From Phyllobacterium sp. 21LDTY02-6 (lineage in GTDB: Bacteria > Pseudomonadota > Alphaproteobacteria > Rhizobiales > Rhizobiaceae), in NCBI RefSeq assembly GCF_023554255.2, contig NZ_JAMJWD020000002.1:248001-312000 (forward strand): 64,000 nt of DNA, given 5' to 3'. Of the stretch, positions 6,762-16,582 are shown piece after piece. Made by a program: the position numbers and the translations under genes. Under the pieces are notes generated by a model. It was given only the letters and a program-made list of their open reading frames with translations. It ran no database searches and was not told the DNA's origin. Every line of letters begins with the position of its first letter. Within the stretch, counting starts at the first letter, position 1.

Positions 6762-9692
6762 ATGAACAAAGGCGATCATCTGTTTCTAGTCGATGGCTCC
6801 GGATATATTTTCCGGGCCTATCACGCACTCCCCCCGCTCACCCGTAAATCCGATGGCCTGCCGGTCGGCGCCGTCTCGGGTTTCTGCAACATGTTGTGGA
6901 AGCTGCTGCGTGAGGCGCGCGATACCTCCGTGCGTGATACGCCGACGCATTTCGCCGTCATCTTCGACTATTCCTCCACCACATTCCGCAAGGAGATCTA
7001 TGCGGATTACAAGGCGAACCGTTCTGCCCCGCCGGAAGATCTCGTTCCGCAATTCGGTCTGATCCGGCAGGCGACGAAGGCCTTCAACCTCCCCTGCATC
7101 GAGAAGGAAGGCTATGAGGCGGACGATCTCATCGCCACCTATGCCCGCATGGCCGAGCAAGCCGGGGCGGAAGTGACCATCATTTCCTCCGACAAGGACC
7201 TCATGCAGCTCGTGACGCCGCTGGTGTCGATGTATGACAGCATGAAGGACAAGCAGATCGGTATTCCGGACGTCGTCGAAAAATGGGGCGTGCCGCCGGA
7301 AAAGATGATCGACCTGCAGGCATTGACCGGCGATTCCACCGACAATGTGCCCGGCATTCCCGGCATCGGGCCGAAGACCGCGGCGCAATTGCTGGAGGAA
7401 TTCGGCGATCTCGACACATTGCTGGCGCGCGCATCCGAGATCAAGCAGCAGAAGCGGCGCGAAAACATAATTCAATATGCCGAACAGGCGCGGATATCGC
7501 GCCAGCTCGTGACCTTGAAGACGGATACGCCCATCGATGTCGGGCTCGATGAGTTTCGGCTCGAGCCGCAGAACGGCCCCAAGCTGATCGCCTTCCTGAA
7601 AGCGATGGAATTCAATTCGCTGACCCGGCGGGCAGCAGAAGCCACGGGCGTCGATGCCGGCGCCGTCGATCCGGCCGACGTCAAGGTCGTCGCCGTTGCC
7701 GAAGCACGCGGGCCGGACCTCGATGCGATCGAGGCAGCCGAGAGCACCGGCGCCGAAGAGGCGGCGAAGCCGTCCAACCTCAACGCGGTCTTTACTCCGG
7801 CCGAACTCGTCAAGGCGCGCACGGACGAGTCGCTAGGCGCGCGGATCGACCGCAGCACCTATACGACCATCCGCGATGTCGCGAGCCTTGAAATCTGGAT
7901 CGACGAGGCGATGGCTTCCGGGCTGCTGGCCTTCGACACCGAAACGAGTTCCTCGGACCCCATGCAGGCGGATGTCGTCGGCATATCGCTGGCAACGCGG
8001 CCGGGACGCGCCGCCTATATCCCCATCGGGCACAAGAGCCGCGACGGCGATCTCCTCGGCGGCGGCCTGCTCGAGCACCAGATACCGGAGAAGGACGTCT
8101 TCAGCCGGTTGAAGCCGCTGCTGGAAGACCCGTCGGTGCTCAAGGTCGCCCATGGCATGAAATTCGAATGGCTGATCATGCATCGCCACGGCATCGATCT
8201 TCATCCGGTCGACGACACGATGCTGATTTCCTATGTGCTCGATGCGGGCGAAGGCAGTCACAGCATGGACAGCCTGTGCGATCGCTGGCTTGGCCACAAG
8301 CCGCTATCCTTCAAGGAGATCGTCGGTTCCGGCAAGTCGACGCTCACCTTCGACAAGGTCGAGATCGAGCGTGCTGCCGAATATGCGGCGGAAGATGCCG
8401 ACGTCACGCTGCGGCTGTGGCGCCTACTGAAGCCGCGACTCGTCGCCGATGGGCTCGTCTCTGTCTATGAGAGGCTGGAGCGGCCGCTCATTCCCGTTCT
8501 GGCGCGTATGGAAGAGCGGGGAATTTCGGTCGATCGGCAGATTCTGTCGCGGCTTTCGGGCGATCTCGCCCAATCGGCCGCCGCCATCGAAGAGGATATC
8601 TACAAGCTGGCCGGCGAGCGGATCAATATCGGCTCGCCGAAGCAGATGGGCGACATACTCTTCGGTAAGATGGGATTGCCGGGCGGCAGCAAGACCAAGA
8701 CCGGCCAGTGGTCGACTTCGGCGCAACTGCTCGAGGATCTCGCCGCAGAGGGGCATGAACTGCCGCGCAAGATCGTCGACTGGCGCCAGCTGACCAAGCT
8801 CAAATCAACCTATACGGATGCCCTGCCCGGCTATATCAACCCACGCACGCAGCGCGTCCACACTTCCTATGCCATGGCCGCCACTTCGACCGGGCGGCTC
8901 TCCTCCTCGGAACCGAACTTGCAGAATATTCCCATCCGCACCAGCGAGGGTCGCAAGATCCGGACTGCGTTCATCGCCAGTCCCGGCAACAAGCTGATTT
9001 CGGCCGATTACAGCCAGATCGAGCTTCGCGTGCTGGCGCATGTGGCGGAAATCCCGCAGCTGACGCAGGCCTTTGCCGATGGCATCGACATTCACGCCAT
9101 GACCGCCTCGGAAATGTTCGGAGTGCCGGTGGAAGGCATGCCGTCGGAAGTGCGGCGGCGGGCCAAGGCGATCAATTTCGGCATCATCTACGGCATTTCG
9201 GCTTTCGGCCTCGCCAATCAGCTGTCGATCGGGCGCGAAGAGGCCAGCCTCTATATCCGCACCTATTTCGAGCGCTTCCCCGGCATCCGCGACTACATGG
9301 AGGCGACGAAGGCTTTCGCCCGCCAGCACGACTATGTGGAAACCATCTTCGGTCGGCGGGCGCATTATCCGGAGATCCGCTCCTCGAACCCGCAATTGCG
9401 CGCTTTCAACGAGCGAGCTGCCATCAATGCGCCGATACAGGGGTCGGCCGCCGATATCATCCGCCGCGCCATGGTGCGGATGGATGCGGCACTGGCGGAT
9501 GCGCGGCTTTCAGCCCGCATGCTGCTGCAGGTCCATGACGAACTGGTGTTCGAGACGGCGGAAGACGAGGTCGAGGCGACGCTGCCGATCATCCGGCAGG
9601 TGATGGAGAATGCCGCGATGCCGGCCGTCTCCCTGTCGGTGCCGTTGCAAGTCGATGCCCGCGCCGCCCATAATTGGGACGAGGCGCACTGA
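6762..9692 (+). CDS. polA: DNA polymerase I
   Basis: A 976-residue repair and Okazaki-fragment-processing polymerase with all three domains. The N-terminal 5'-3' exonuclease/flap domain begins LFLVDGSGYIFRAYHALPP. The central 3'-5' proofreading domain keeps its DxE motif (AFDTETSS) and a later EDADVTLRLW, so proofreading looks intact. The C-terminal polymerase domain shows motif A (SADYSQIELRVLAHV), motif B (RRRAKAINFGIIYG) and motif C (QVHDELVFE). Length is usual for alphaproteobacterial PolA. It is transcribed alone and converges on the polyol operon. Confidence 0.98.
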   Translation: MNKGDHLFLVDGSGYIFRAYHALPPLTRKSDGLPVGAVSGFCNMLWKLLREARDTSVRDTPTHFAVIFDYSSTTFRKEIYADYKANRSAPPEDLVPQFGLIRQATKAFNLPCIEKEGYEADDLIATYARMAEQAGAEVTIISSDKDLMQLVTPLVSMYDSMKDKQIGIPDVVEKWGVPPEKMIDLQALTGDSTDNVPGIPGIGPKTAAQLLEEFGDLDTLLARASEIKQQKRRENIIQYAEQARISRQLVTLKTDTPIDVGLDEFRLEPQNGPKLIAFLKAMEFNSLTRRAAEATGVDAGAVDPADVKVVAVAEARGPDLDAIEAAESTGAEEAAKPSNLNAVFTPAELVKARTDESLGARIDRSTYTTIRDVASLEIWIDEAMASGLLAFDTETSSSDPMQADVVGISLATRPGRAAYIPIGHKSRDGDLLGGGLLEHQIPEKDVFSRLKPLLEDPSVLKVAHGMKFEWLIMHRHGIDLHPVDDTMLISYVLDAGEGSHSMDSLCDRWLGHKPLSFKEIVGSGKSTLTFDKVEIERAAEYAAEDADVTLRLWRLLKPRLVADGLVSVYERLERPLIPVLARMEERGISVDRQILSRLSGDLAQSAAAIEEDIYKLAGERINIGSPKQMGDILFGKMGLPGGSKTKTGQWSTSAQLLEDLAAEGHELPRKIVDWRQLTKLKSTYTDALPGYINPRTQRVHTSYAMAATSTGRLSSSEPNLQNIPIRTSEGRKIRTAFIASPGNKLISADYSQIELRVLAHVAEIPQLTQAFADGIDIHAMTASEMFGVPVEGMPSEVRRRAKAINFGIIYGISAFGLANQLSIGREEASLYIRTYFERFPGIRDYMEATKAFARQHDYVETIFGRRAHYPEIRSSNPQLRAFNERAAINAPIQGSAADIIRRAMVRMDAALADARLSARMLLQVHDELVFETAEDEVEATLPIIRQVMENAAMPAVSLSVPLQVDARAAHNWDEAH

Positions 9693-9738
9693 CGGCAGCG
9701 GTCTTCAGGGCCATTGGCCAAAGGGCATTTGGCCCGGT

Positions 9739-11322
9739 CTATTGGATCGCGTCGAGCCGCCGCCGCTGGGCGTGCATCTCAAGGAAAATGCGATAATCCC
9801 GGTCGAGCCGCTTGCGGGCGTCGGGATTGGGCAGCCTTTCGCGCCCGCCCTGCTTCATCGCAACGCAGGCCGATGGCAGATCGGGATAGAAGCCCGCCGC
9901 CGTCGCCGCAACCATGGCCGTTCCGAGGAGGACCGCATCCTCGGCGGCGGAGGTGATGACGGTGCAGCCGGTGGCATCGGCATAGAGCTCCATCAGCAAT
10001 GGGCTCTTGGTATGGCCGCCGGTCACATGCATCGTGTCGATCGCATAGCCCTTCTCATTGAAGGCATCGAGAACGTGACGCACGCCGAGCGCAATGGCCA
10101 CTGAAGTGCGCCAGTAGAGGCGGCACAGGCTGTCGAAGGACGCATCGAGATTGAGCCCGCTTATGACACCGACGGCGTGGGGATCGGCCAACGGCGAACG
10201 GTTGCCGTGGAAGTCGGGCAGGACATGCAGCCGGTTGGCAAGATCGGGCTCCTGGCTGCGCAATTCATTGATGCGCTGGGCGATCTTGCCATGCAACTCG
10301 CCATCCGGCTCGCCGACCGAACCATGCAGGCGGATGATATGATCGAGAAGCGCGCCCGTCACCGACTGACCGCCTTCGCTGAGCCAGATATCCGGCAGGG
10401 CCACGCCGTAATAGGGCCCCCAGCCGCCACTGATAAGAATGGGATCGGGCGAAAGCGCCATCAGGCAGCTCGACGTGCCGGCGATCAGCGCCAGGTGCCG
10501 GTCGATCTGCGAGAGGTCGCAGGCAAACCCGCCGAGGACGCCGAGCGCTCCCGCATAGGCATCGATCAGGCCGGCGCCGACATGGCAATCGGTGGTGAGG
10601 CCGAGCGCGGCAGCCGCGTCGGGAGTGAGCCGTCCGACATCGGTACCGACGGGGCTCGCCTTTTCCGGCAGATTGCCCTTTGCCACCATGTCGTCGAGCC
10701 CGATTTCCTGCAGATAATCCGGCTGCCAGCCACGTTCCTCATGGGCGAGATAAGTCCATTTGCACGTCAGCGTGCATTGCGAGCGCTCAAGCGAGCCGGA
10801 TGCACGCCAGCTGAGATAATCCGCCAGATCGAAGAAATAGCCAGCCTTGTCCCACGTCTCGGGCAGATGCCGCTTCAGCCACATAAGCTTCGGTGTCTGC
10901 ATCTCGGGCGACATGGCGCCGCCGAGATATTCAAGCACCTTGTGCCCCGTGGCCGAACATTCATCAGCCTCCTCGAGCGCGCGATGATCGAGCCAGACGA
11001 CCGTGTCCCAGCGATTGTCGCCCGTGGTTGAGACCGTGAGAGGATCACCCTGCCGATCCCTGACGACCAGCGAACAGGTGGCATCGAAGCTGATGCCGGC
11101 CACTTCCGAGGCGGCGATGCCGGCGGCCTTGAGCGCGCCACGGACCGCGATGCACACGGCTTTCCATATGTCTTCGGAGTCCTGCTCGGCGTGATCGGTG
11201 GCAGGCTTGTTCATCACGATCGGATGTTCGACCCTGCCGGCCAGCCTGCCGCTCTTATGAACTATGCCCGCGCGGGCGCTTCCTGTACCGACATCGACGG
11301 CGCAGACATATTCAGGCATCAA
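9739..11322 (-). CDS. FGGY-family pentulose kinase (ribulokinase-like)
   Basis: A 527-residue sugar kinase with the two actin-like FGGY domains. The N-terminal phosphate-binding motif is AVDVGTGSARAGIV; the C-terminal half contains the adenosine-binding stretch THVTGGHTKSPLL-like sequence and IAGTSSCLMALS. The pattern resembles D-ribulose/ribitol-pathway FGGY kinases more than glycerol or xylulose kinases. It is the last gene of the polyol operon and overlaps the HAD gene by 4 bases (ATGA), implying translational coupling. In polyol pathways the dehydrogenase product (a ketose) is phosphorylated by such a kinase. Exact substrate (D-ribulose, D-xylulose or fructose) is an inference. Confidence 0.82.
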   Translation of the reverse strand: MMPEYVCAVDVGTGSARAGIVHKSGRLAGRVEHPIVMNKPATDHAEQDSEDIWKAVCIAVRGALKAAGIAASEVAGISFDATCSLVVRDRQGDPLTVSTTGDNRWDTVVWLDHRALEEADECSATGHKVLEYLGGAMSPEMQTPKLMWLKRHLPETWDKAGYFFDLADYLSWRASGSLERSQCTLTCKWTYLAHEERGWQPDYLQEIGLDDMVAKGNLPEKASPVGTDVGRLTPDAAAALGLTTDCHVGAGLIDAYAGALGVLGGFACDLSQIDRHLALIAGTSSCLMALSPDPILISGGWGPYYGVALPDIWLSEGGQSVTGALLDHIIRLHGSVGEPDGELHGKIAQRINELRSQEPDLANRLHVLPDFHGNRSPLADPHAVGVISGLNLDASFDSLCRLYWRTSVAIALGVRHVLDAFNEKGYAIDTMHVTGGHTKSPLLMELYADATGCTVITSAAEDAVLLGTAMVAATAAGFYPDLPSACVAMKQGGRERLPNPDARKRLDRDYRIFLEMHAQRRRLDAIQ

Positions 11323-12032
11323 GGAACTTTCAGCTTGGCCTTCTGCTGCGTGAGCAAATCAGGCAATTCCAACATGTCGGCGAATATACAGTCTGGTCCG
11401 AGAGACGCAAGCGTCTCCTCCAGCCGTCCGCCACGGGAATGGGTGCCTCCGGTGAATGCGAATACCCGCATTCCGGCGCTCTTGGCGGCAGCGATTCCTG
11501 CCGGGCTATCCTCGATGACGACGCATTCGCGCGGATCGACATTCATCGTCTTGGCCGCGAAAAGGAAGAGGTCCGGCGCGGGCTTGCCGTTCTTGACCAT
11601 CGTGGCGCTGAAGATATGCGGATCGAGCAGATCGATGAGGCCGGTCAAGGTGAGCGACAGCCTGATGCGCTCGGGCTGGCTCGACGACGCCACGCAGCGC
11701 GGCACATCGATGCGGCGCAGCGCGTCGGCAATGCCGGGGATAGGCTTCAGGTCCAGCTCGAACCGGCCATAGAGGTTCTTGCGCATTTCCTCGAGGTCCG
11801 CCTCGCTGGCGGCAAAGCCGTAATCCTCGTGCAGAACCTTGCTGATCGTGGCCATGCTGCGCCCAAGGAAGCGGTCATAGGCCTCGTCCTCGGTCATGCT
11901 GACACCGCTCTTGCCGATCATTTCGAGCAGGACGGCGATGGAGATCGGCTCGCTGTCGACGAGCACACCGTCACAATCGAAGATGACCAGGGAGGGTATT
12001 GTCATTTTTGCACTGTCCGAATTGCCGTTCAT
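11319..12032 (-). CDS. HAD-superfamily sugar-phosphate phosphatase/mutase
   Basis: A 237-residue haloacid-dehalogenase protein of the beta-phosphoglucomutase/phosphatase-like subfamily with a helical cap. Motif I is FDCDGVLVDSEP (nucleophile and acid Asp), motif II is ASSSQ, motif III is the Lys in NGKPAPDLF, motif IV is VIEDSPAGI. It is translated from within the polyol operon, 28 bases after mtlK, and overlaps the kinase start by 4 bases. It probably acts on a phosphorylated sugar intermediate; the substrate is not deducible. Confidence 0.83.
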   Translation of the reverse strand: MNGNSDSAKMTIPSLVIFDCDGVLVDSEPISIAVLLEMIGKSGVSMTEDEAYDRFLGRSMATISKVLHEDYGFAASEADLEEMRKNLYGRFELDLKPIPGIADALRRIDVPRCVASSSQPERIRLSLTLTGLIDLLDPHIFSATMVKNGKPAPDLFLFAAKTMNVDPRECVVIEDSPAGIAAAKSAGMRVFAFTGGTHSRGGRLEETLASLGPDCIFADMLELPDLLTQQKAKLKVP

Positions 12033-12060
12033 TGTCCTGCAACGCCCCCTGACCTGCCGG

Positions 12061-13539
12061 TCAGAGCCTATCGTCCAGATAGAGCTTCAGCGTTTCCCGC
12101 GCGCCTTCCTGCCACAGCGTGCGGAGTATGCGCGAGAACGATTCGACAAAAACCGGCGTCGTTCCTACTTCGCCGAAAATATCGGTCATGGCAAGGAATG
12201 CCTTGGGGTCGTCCTTGGCCTTGAGTGCTTCCACCTTGAGGCGCTCGGCGCTGGCGTCAAGATAATTCGTGGGCTGGCCGCTATCGGTCGTGCCGGCGCA
12301 GAAGCGGCACCACAGGGCCGAAACCAGCGACAGGCCGGTTATGCTGCTTCCGGCCTTCAGCCGATCCGCCGTCGTCGGCAATATGAACTTCGGTTGACGG
12401 TTCGATCCGTCCTGGCACAGTCTCTGGATCGTGTCGCCGATCTTGGGGTTGGAGAATCGACGCACTATGAGATCGAAATATTCGTCGAAAGGCATATCCG
12501 GCACGGGCGGCAGGACCGGGATGATCTCTTCGGTCTCGAGCTTGGTGAGGAAATCGCGGATCAGTGGCTCTTCCATCGCCTCATGCACGAAATGGATGTC
12601 CATCAGCGCCGCCGGATAGGCGATCGCCGCATGGCCGCCATTGAGAATGCGGATCTTCATCAGTTCGTACGGAGCGACATCCTTGACGAAGGTCACGCCC
12701 ACCCGGTCGAGCGAGGGGCGCCCGATGGGGAAATGATCCTCCAGCACCCATTGCTTGAAGGGTTCGCAGAATACCGGCCAATTATCCTCGATGCCGAATT
12801 CGCTCTGCAGCAACTGGCGCTCGCGGTCGGAGGTCGCAGGCGTGATGCGATCGACCATGCTGTTCGGGAAAGCGACATGTTCCCGAACCCATTCCGCCAG
12901 ATTGCCGTCGATGAGCTCGGCGAGCCCGCTGACCGCGTCGCAGGTCACATGGCCATTGCCGGGGATATTGTCGCAGGACATCACCGTGAAAGGCGGCGTG
13001 TTGTCGTTGCGCCGGCGGATGAGGCCGGCGAGGATCAGGCCGAACACTGTCTTCGGGCGGTCGATCGCCTGCGCATCAGCCACGATGGCCGGGTGCTGCG
13101 GATTGAAGTGGCCGGATGCCGGATCGATGAAGTAGCCGCCTTCGGTAATCGTCATCGACACGATGCGGATGGCGGGATCGGCGAGGCGGGCAATGGTGTT
13201 CTCTTCATTGCCGGGTTCGAGATAGTCGATCATCGCGCCCGTGACATGCGCCACCCTGTGCCCGCTATCCTGCTCCACCACCGTGGTCAGCCAGTCCTGT
13301 TCCTTGAGCTTCTGGCGCATGGTCTCGTCGGAGGGCAGGACGCCGGCCCCGATGATCCCCCAGTCGCGGTCGACGCCCGCATTGAACAGGGCGTCGAGAT
13401 AGACCGCCTGGTGGGCCCGGTGGAAATTGCCGATGCCGAAATGGACGATGCCGGCGGAAAGGTCGGACCTGCCATAGGCGGGAACGCCGACATTTGCCGG
13501 GAGCCGGTCCAGCCCAGCCTGGGAAAGTTTGACAGTCAT
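12061..13539 (-). CDS. mtlK: Mannitol 2-dehydrogenase (polyol long-chain dehydrogenase)
   Basis: A 492-residue NAD-dependent polyol dehydrogenase that oxidises D-mannitol (often also D-arabinitol or D-sorbitol) to the ketose. The nucleotide-binding half contains GIGNFHRAHQAVYLD. The catalytic Lys, Asn and His of the family are visible in KIRILNGGHAAIAY. Start is the ATG at 13539 (MTVKLSQAGLDRL); an open frame continues upstream but only as a shadow of the ATPase gene. In rhizobia mtlK follows smoS in the sorbitol/mannitol operon; here it follows the deletion scar of that gene, so it is the only intact polyol dehydrogenase left in the operon. Confidence 0.93.
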   Translation of the reverse strand: MTVKLSQAGLDRLPANVGVPAYGRSDLSAGIVHFGIGNFHRAHQAVYLDALFNAGVDRDWGIIGAGVLPSDETMRQKLKEQDWLTTVVEQDSGHRVAHVTGAMIDYLEPGNEENTIARLADPAIRIVSMTITEGGYFIDPASGHFNPQHPAIVADAQAIDRPKTVFGLILAGLIRRRNDNTPPFTVMSCDNIPGNGHVTCDAVSGLAELIDGNLAEWVREHVAFPNSMVDRITPATSDRERQLLQSEFGIEDNWPVFCEPFKQWVLEDHFPIGRPSLDRVGVTFVKDVAPYELMKIRILNGGHAAIAYPAALMDIHFVHEAMEEPLIRDFLTKLETEEIIPVLPPVPDMPFDEYFDLIVRRFSNPKIGDTIQRLCQDGSNRQPKFILPTTADRLKAGSSITGLSLVSALWCRFCAGTTDSGQPTNYLDASAERLKVEALKAKDDPKAFLAMTDIFGEVGTTPVFVESFSRILRTLWQEGARETLKLYLDDRL

Positions 13540-13595
13540 CGGATTCGACCTCTCATGCTTCATACCGCTTATCCGTCCGCCTTTCGGGCGGGCGG

Positions 13596-13718
13596 TCAGC
13601 TCATCCAGTTGCCGCCGTCGACATTGTATGTCTGCGCCACGACGTAATCGCTCTCGCTGCTGGCGAGAAAGACCGCCGATCCGGTGATGAGGGCCGTCTT
13701 TCCTGCCAGTCTGTCCAT
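13596..13718 (-). pseudogene. smoS: Deletion scar of sorbitol dehydrogenase gene (SDR family, smoS)
   Basis: A 40-codon frame that joins the two ends of a short-chain dehydrogenase. The first 14 codons read as an SDR N-terminus up to the cofactor loop (GKTALITGS, where intact proteins continue with a Gly-rich ARGIG-type segment). It then runs straight into a C-terminus, VFLASSESDYVVAQ then TYNVDGGNWMS and stop, which is the conserved end of SmoS-type sorbitol dehydrogenases. About 215 of about 257 residues are missing, including the catalytic Ser, Tyr and Lys. The junction is in frame and near 13675. The scar sits where smoS is expected, between the ATPase gene and mtlK. No function is expected; the frame may only preserve translation through the operon. 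Confidence 0.85.
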
Positions 13719-13724
13719 ATTGCC

Positions 13725-14732
13725 TTACGTCCTCTGGATGGCCTGGCCATCGGCGCCGAACCTGTGCATGCGCGGGGCGTCGGGCGTCAGATAGACCGGC
13801 TGCCCGTGTTCGGCGGTGAAGTCGCCATCGGTCCGCACGGTGATCTTGCCGGCGCTTTCCGTCTGGACGTGGATGAACGTATCGGAGCCGAGATGCTCGC
13901 TGACGCCGACGGTGCCTTTCCACGCCCCTTCGGTGGTGGATATCTTCACATGCTCCGGCCGCACGCCGAGCGTCGCCGCGTCGTGGCGGGCGGCTTCCGG
14001 CCCCTCGATCAGGTTCATGCGCGGGGAGCCGATGAAACCGGCGACGAAGACATTGCGCGGGCTGCGATAGAGATCGAGCGGCGAGCCCACCTGCTCTATC
14101 CTTCCGGCATTGAGCACGACGATCTTGTCGGCCATCGTCATGGCCTCGACCTGATCGTGGGTGACGTAGATCATGGTGGTTTGCAGTTGATGGTGCAGGT
14201 CGCTGATTTCCAGCCGCATATTGCCGCGCAGGGCCGCATCGAGGTTCGACAGCGGCTCGTCGAAGAGGAAGGCCTTCGGCTGGCGGACGATCGCGCGACC
14301 GATGGCAACGCGCTGGCGCTGGCCGCCGGAGAGCTGGCCGGGGCGGCGGTCGAGATAATTTGCAAGATTGAGGATATTCGCGGCGTCCCGCACCTTCTTG
14401 TCGATGGTGGCCTTGTCCTGGCCGTCCATTTTCAGCGGAAAGGCGATATTCTGGTAGACGCTCATATGCGGATAGAGCGCATAGGACTGGAATACCATGG
14501 AAAGGCCGCGATGCGCCGGCGCTTCGTTCGACATATCCTTGCCGTCGATGACGATGCGCCCCGCCGACAGGTCTTCGAGGCCGGCGATCATGCGCAGGAG
14601 CGTCGATTTTCCGCAGCCGGAAGGCCCGACGAAGACGACGAACTCGCCATTGTCGATCTCGAGGTCGATTTCGGGAATGACCGTCGTCGTACCGAACGAC
14701 TTGGACACTTTTTCTAGCGTTATGCTACCCAT
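13725..14732 (-). CDS. smoK: Polyol ABC transporter ATP-binding protein
   Basis: A 335-residue MalK/UgpC-type ATPase. Walker A is GPSGCGKST, the signature is [14 protein letters not shown], Walker B is [12 protein letters not shown], and the switch His is in THDQVEAM. After about residue 235 comes a C-terminal regulatory OB-type (TOBE) domain including GVRPEHVKI. It energises the permease pair SmoF/SmoG for polyol import. Its stop lies 6 bases before the smoS scar start, so the two would be translated in close succession. Confidence 0.92.
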   Translation of the reverse strand: MGSITLEKVSKSFGTTTVIPEIDLEIDNGEFVVFVGPSGCGKSTLLRMIAGLEDLSAGRIVIDGKDMSNEAPAHRGLSMVFQSYALYPHMSVYQNIAFPLKMDGQDKATIDKKVRDAANILNLANYLDRRPGQLSGGQRQRVAIGRAIVRQPKAFLFDEPLSNLDAALRGNMRLEISDLHHQLQTTMIYVTHDQVEAMTMADKIVVLNAGRIEQVGSPLDLYRSPRNVFVAGFIGSPRMNLIEGPEAARHDAATLGVRPEHVKISTTEGAWKGTVGVSEHLGSDTFIHVQTESAGKITVRTDGDFTAEHGQPVYLTPDAPRMHRFGADGQAIQRT

Positions 14733-14773
14733 GATACGTTTCCCATCTTCATTGGCCGCGCCACGGGGCCTGT

Positions 14774-15604
14774 TTATTTGACGGCGCCGAAGGTCAGGCC
14801 GCGGACAAGCTGCTTTTGCGAAAACCAGCCCATGACCAGGATCGGCGCGATCGCCATCGTCGATGCGGCCGAAAGCTTGGCCCAGAACAGGCCCTCGGGG
14901 CTCGAATAGGAGGCGATGAAGGCAGTCAGCGGCGCCGCATTGGCAGCCGTCAGATTGAGCGTCCAGAAGGCTTCGTTCCAGGCCAGGATGATGTTGAGCA
15001 ACATGGTGGAGGCTATTCCCGGCACGGCCATCGGCGTCAGCACATAGACGATCTCCTTGGCAAGCGATGCGCCATCCATGCGGGCCGCCTCAAGGATCTC
15101 GCCGGGTATCTCCTTGAAATATGTGTAGAGCATCCAGACGATGATCGGCAGGTTGATCATGGTCAGCACGGCGACGAGGCCGATACGGGTGTCGAGCAGG
15201 CCCCAGTCGCGGAAGATCAGGTAGAGCGGCACGAGAACGCCGACGGCGGGCATCATCTTCGTCGACAGCATCCACATCAATATGTCCTTGGTGCGTTTCG
15301 TCGGCGAAAAGGCCATGGCCCAGGCAGCAGGGATGGCCAGCAGCAGACCGAGCAACGTGGAGCCGACTGAAATGACGATGGAGTTCATCACATGCTTGCC
15401 ATAGTCGGACCGGCTCTGCACCTCGTGATAATTTTCGAGCGTCCAGTCGAAGAAGAGGAATTGCGGCGGCGTCGCTATCGCCGTGCCCTCGCTCTTGAAG
15501 CTGGTCAGGAAGGTCCAGAGGATCGGAAAGAAGATCAGGAAGCCGATCGTCCAGCCGATGATGGTGAAGGTGAGTTTCGTACGCGTCTTGACTGCCCGGG
15601 CCAT
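14774..15604 (-). CDS. smoG: Polyol ABC transporter permease
   Basis: A 276-residue inner-membrane permease of the MalG type with six hydrophobic segments. The cytoplasmic EAA loop that docks on the ATPase is [20 protein letters not shown]. The ATG at 15604 ([10 protein letters not shown]) is used; the open frame upstream is antisense-like noise over smoF. It starts one base after the smoF stop, showing tight coupling. Together with SmoF it forms the channel of a sorbitol/mannitol-type CUT1 importer. Confidence 0.92.
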   Translation of the reverse strand: MARAVKTRTKLTFTIIGWTIGFLIFFPILWTFLTSFKSEGTAIATPPQFLFFDWTLENYHEVQSRSDYGKHVMNSIVISVGSTLLGLLLAIPAAWAMAFSPTKRTKDILMWMLSTKMMPAVGVLVPLYLIFRDWGLLDTRIGLVAVLTMINLPIIVWMLYTYFKEIPGEILEAARMDGASLAKEIVYVLTPMAVPGIASTMLLNIILAWNEAFWTLNLTAANAAPLTAFIASYSSPEGLFWAKLSAASTMAIAPILVMGWFSQKQLVRGLTFGAVK

Positions 15605-15605
15605 A

Positions 15606-16478
15606 TCAGCGCTCCAGGTTCTTGCCGATGAGGCGGATGAGGAAAAAGGCGACGATATTGGCAAGGACGACCGCGACGATACCGCCGGCCGAGGCGCCGC
15701 CGACGTCGAATTGCAGCAATGCCTGCATGTAGATGAGGTAGGTGATGTTGGTCGTCTGGATGCCCGGACCACCATTGGTCGTCACCAGTATTTCGGCGAA
15801 GACGCTGAGCAGGAAGATCGTCTGGATCAGGATCACCACGGTGATGGCGCGGGAAAGATGCGGCAGAACCAGGTAATAGAAGCGCGAAAACACCCCGGCG
15901 CCGTCCATTTCGGCTGCCTCGATCTGCTCGCCGTCAAGCGACTGCAATGCGGTGAGCAGGATGAGCGTGGCGAAGGGCAGCCACTGCCAGGCGACGATGA
16001 GAATGATGGAAAACAGCGGCAATTGCGCGAACCAGTCGATCGGCTGGAAGCCGAACGTCCGCGCGATCCAGGCGAATAGCCCGTTCACCGGATGCATCAG
16101 CATGTTCTTCCACACCAGCGCCGAAACGGTCGGCATGACGAAGAATGGGGCGATGACCAGCAGTCGCACGATGCCCTGGCCGAAGAACGGCTGGTCGAGC
16201 ACCAGCGCCAGCAATATGCCACCGATGACGGTGATCAGCAATGTGCCGCCGACCAGCATCAGCGTGTTGCCCAAGGCGGTGAAGAAGGCGGGATCGGTGA
16301 GAAAATACTGGTAGTTGACGACGCCGATATATTCTTCCGTCCCCGGCATCAGCAGATTGTAGCGCAGGAACGAGAAATACAGCGTCATGGCGAGCGGCAC
16401 GATCATCCACAGGAACAGCAGGATGACGGCTGGCGACATCATGAGCCGGGCGGTTGCGCGTGTCTGAAGCGTTGCCAT
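15606..16478 (-). CDS. smoF: Polyol ABC transporter permease
   Basis: A 290-residue permease of the MalF/UgpA type, about six membrane segments, with the EAA loop EAAEMDGAGVFSRFYYLVLP. The N-terminus MATLQTRATARLMMSPAVILLFLWMI is a typical first segment for this family. It is separated from the binding-protein gene by 104 bases containing a strong hairpin, which probably lowers its expression relative to the binding protein. Confidence 0.92.
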   Translation of the reverse strand: MATLQTRATARLMMSPAVILLFLWMIVPLAMTLYFSFLRYNLLMPGTEEYIGVVNYQYFLTDPAFFTALGNTLMLVGGTLLITVIGGILLALVLDQPFFGQGIVRLLVIAPFFVMPTVSALVWKNMLMHPVNGLFAWIARTFGFQPIDWFAQLPLFSIILIVAWQWLPFATLILLTALQSLDGEQIEAAEMDGAGVFSRFYYLVLPHLSRAITVVILIQTIFLLSVFAEILVTTNGGPGIQTTNITYLIYMQALLQFDVGGASAGGIVAVVLANIVAFFLIRLIGKNLER

Positions 16479-16532
16479 GGTCGGGTTTCCGAAGTTGCGA
16501 TCGTTTGAAGCCGGGTGTCACCTCGGGGAGGA

Positions 16533-16570
16533 CCGGGCGGCGCCGACATTCGCGTCGGAGCACCGCCCGG
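16533..16570 (-). terminator. Intercistronic stem-loop between smoE and smoF
   Basis: CCGGGCGG (16533-16540) pairs with CCGCCCGG (16563-16570), and inside it CCGAC (16543-16547) pairs with GTCGG (16554-16558). There is no T-tract on either side, so it is more likely an mRNA-stabilising or attenuating hairpin than a full terminator. Such hairpins after binding-protein genes protect the upstream message and give the binding protein in excess over the membrane parts. Confidence 0.6.
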
Positions 16571-16582
16571 GCCAGGAGGATC

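Noticed and set aside
13540-13923. N-terminal extension of the mannitol dehydrogenase frame
   Set aside because: The extra residues are a frame shadow of the ATPase gene and pass through the smoS scar region; the family start MTVKLSQAGL at 13539 is clear.
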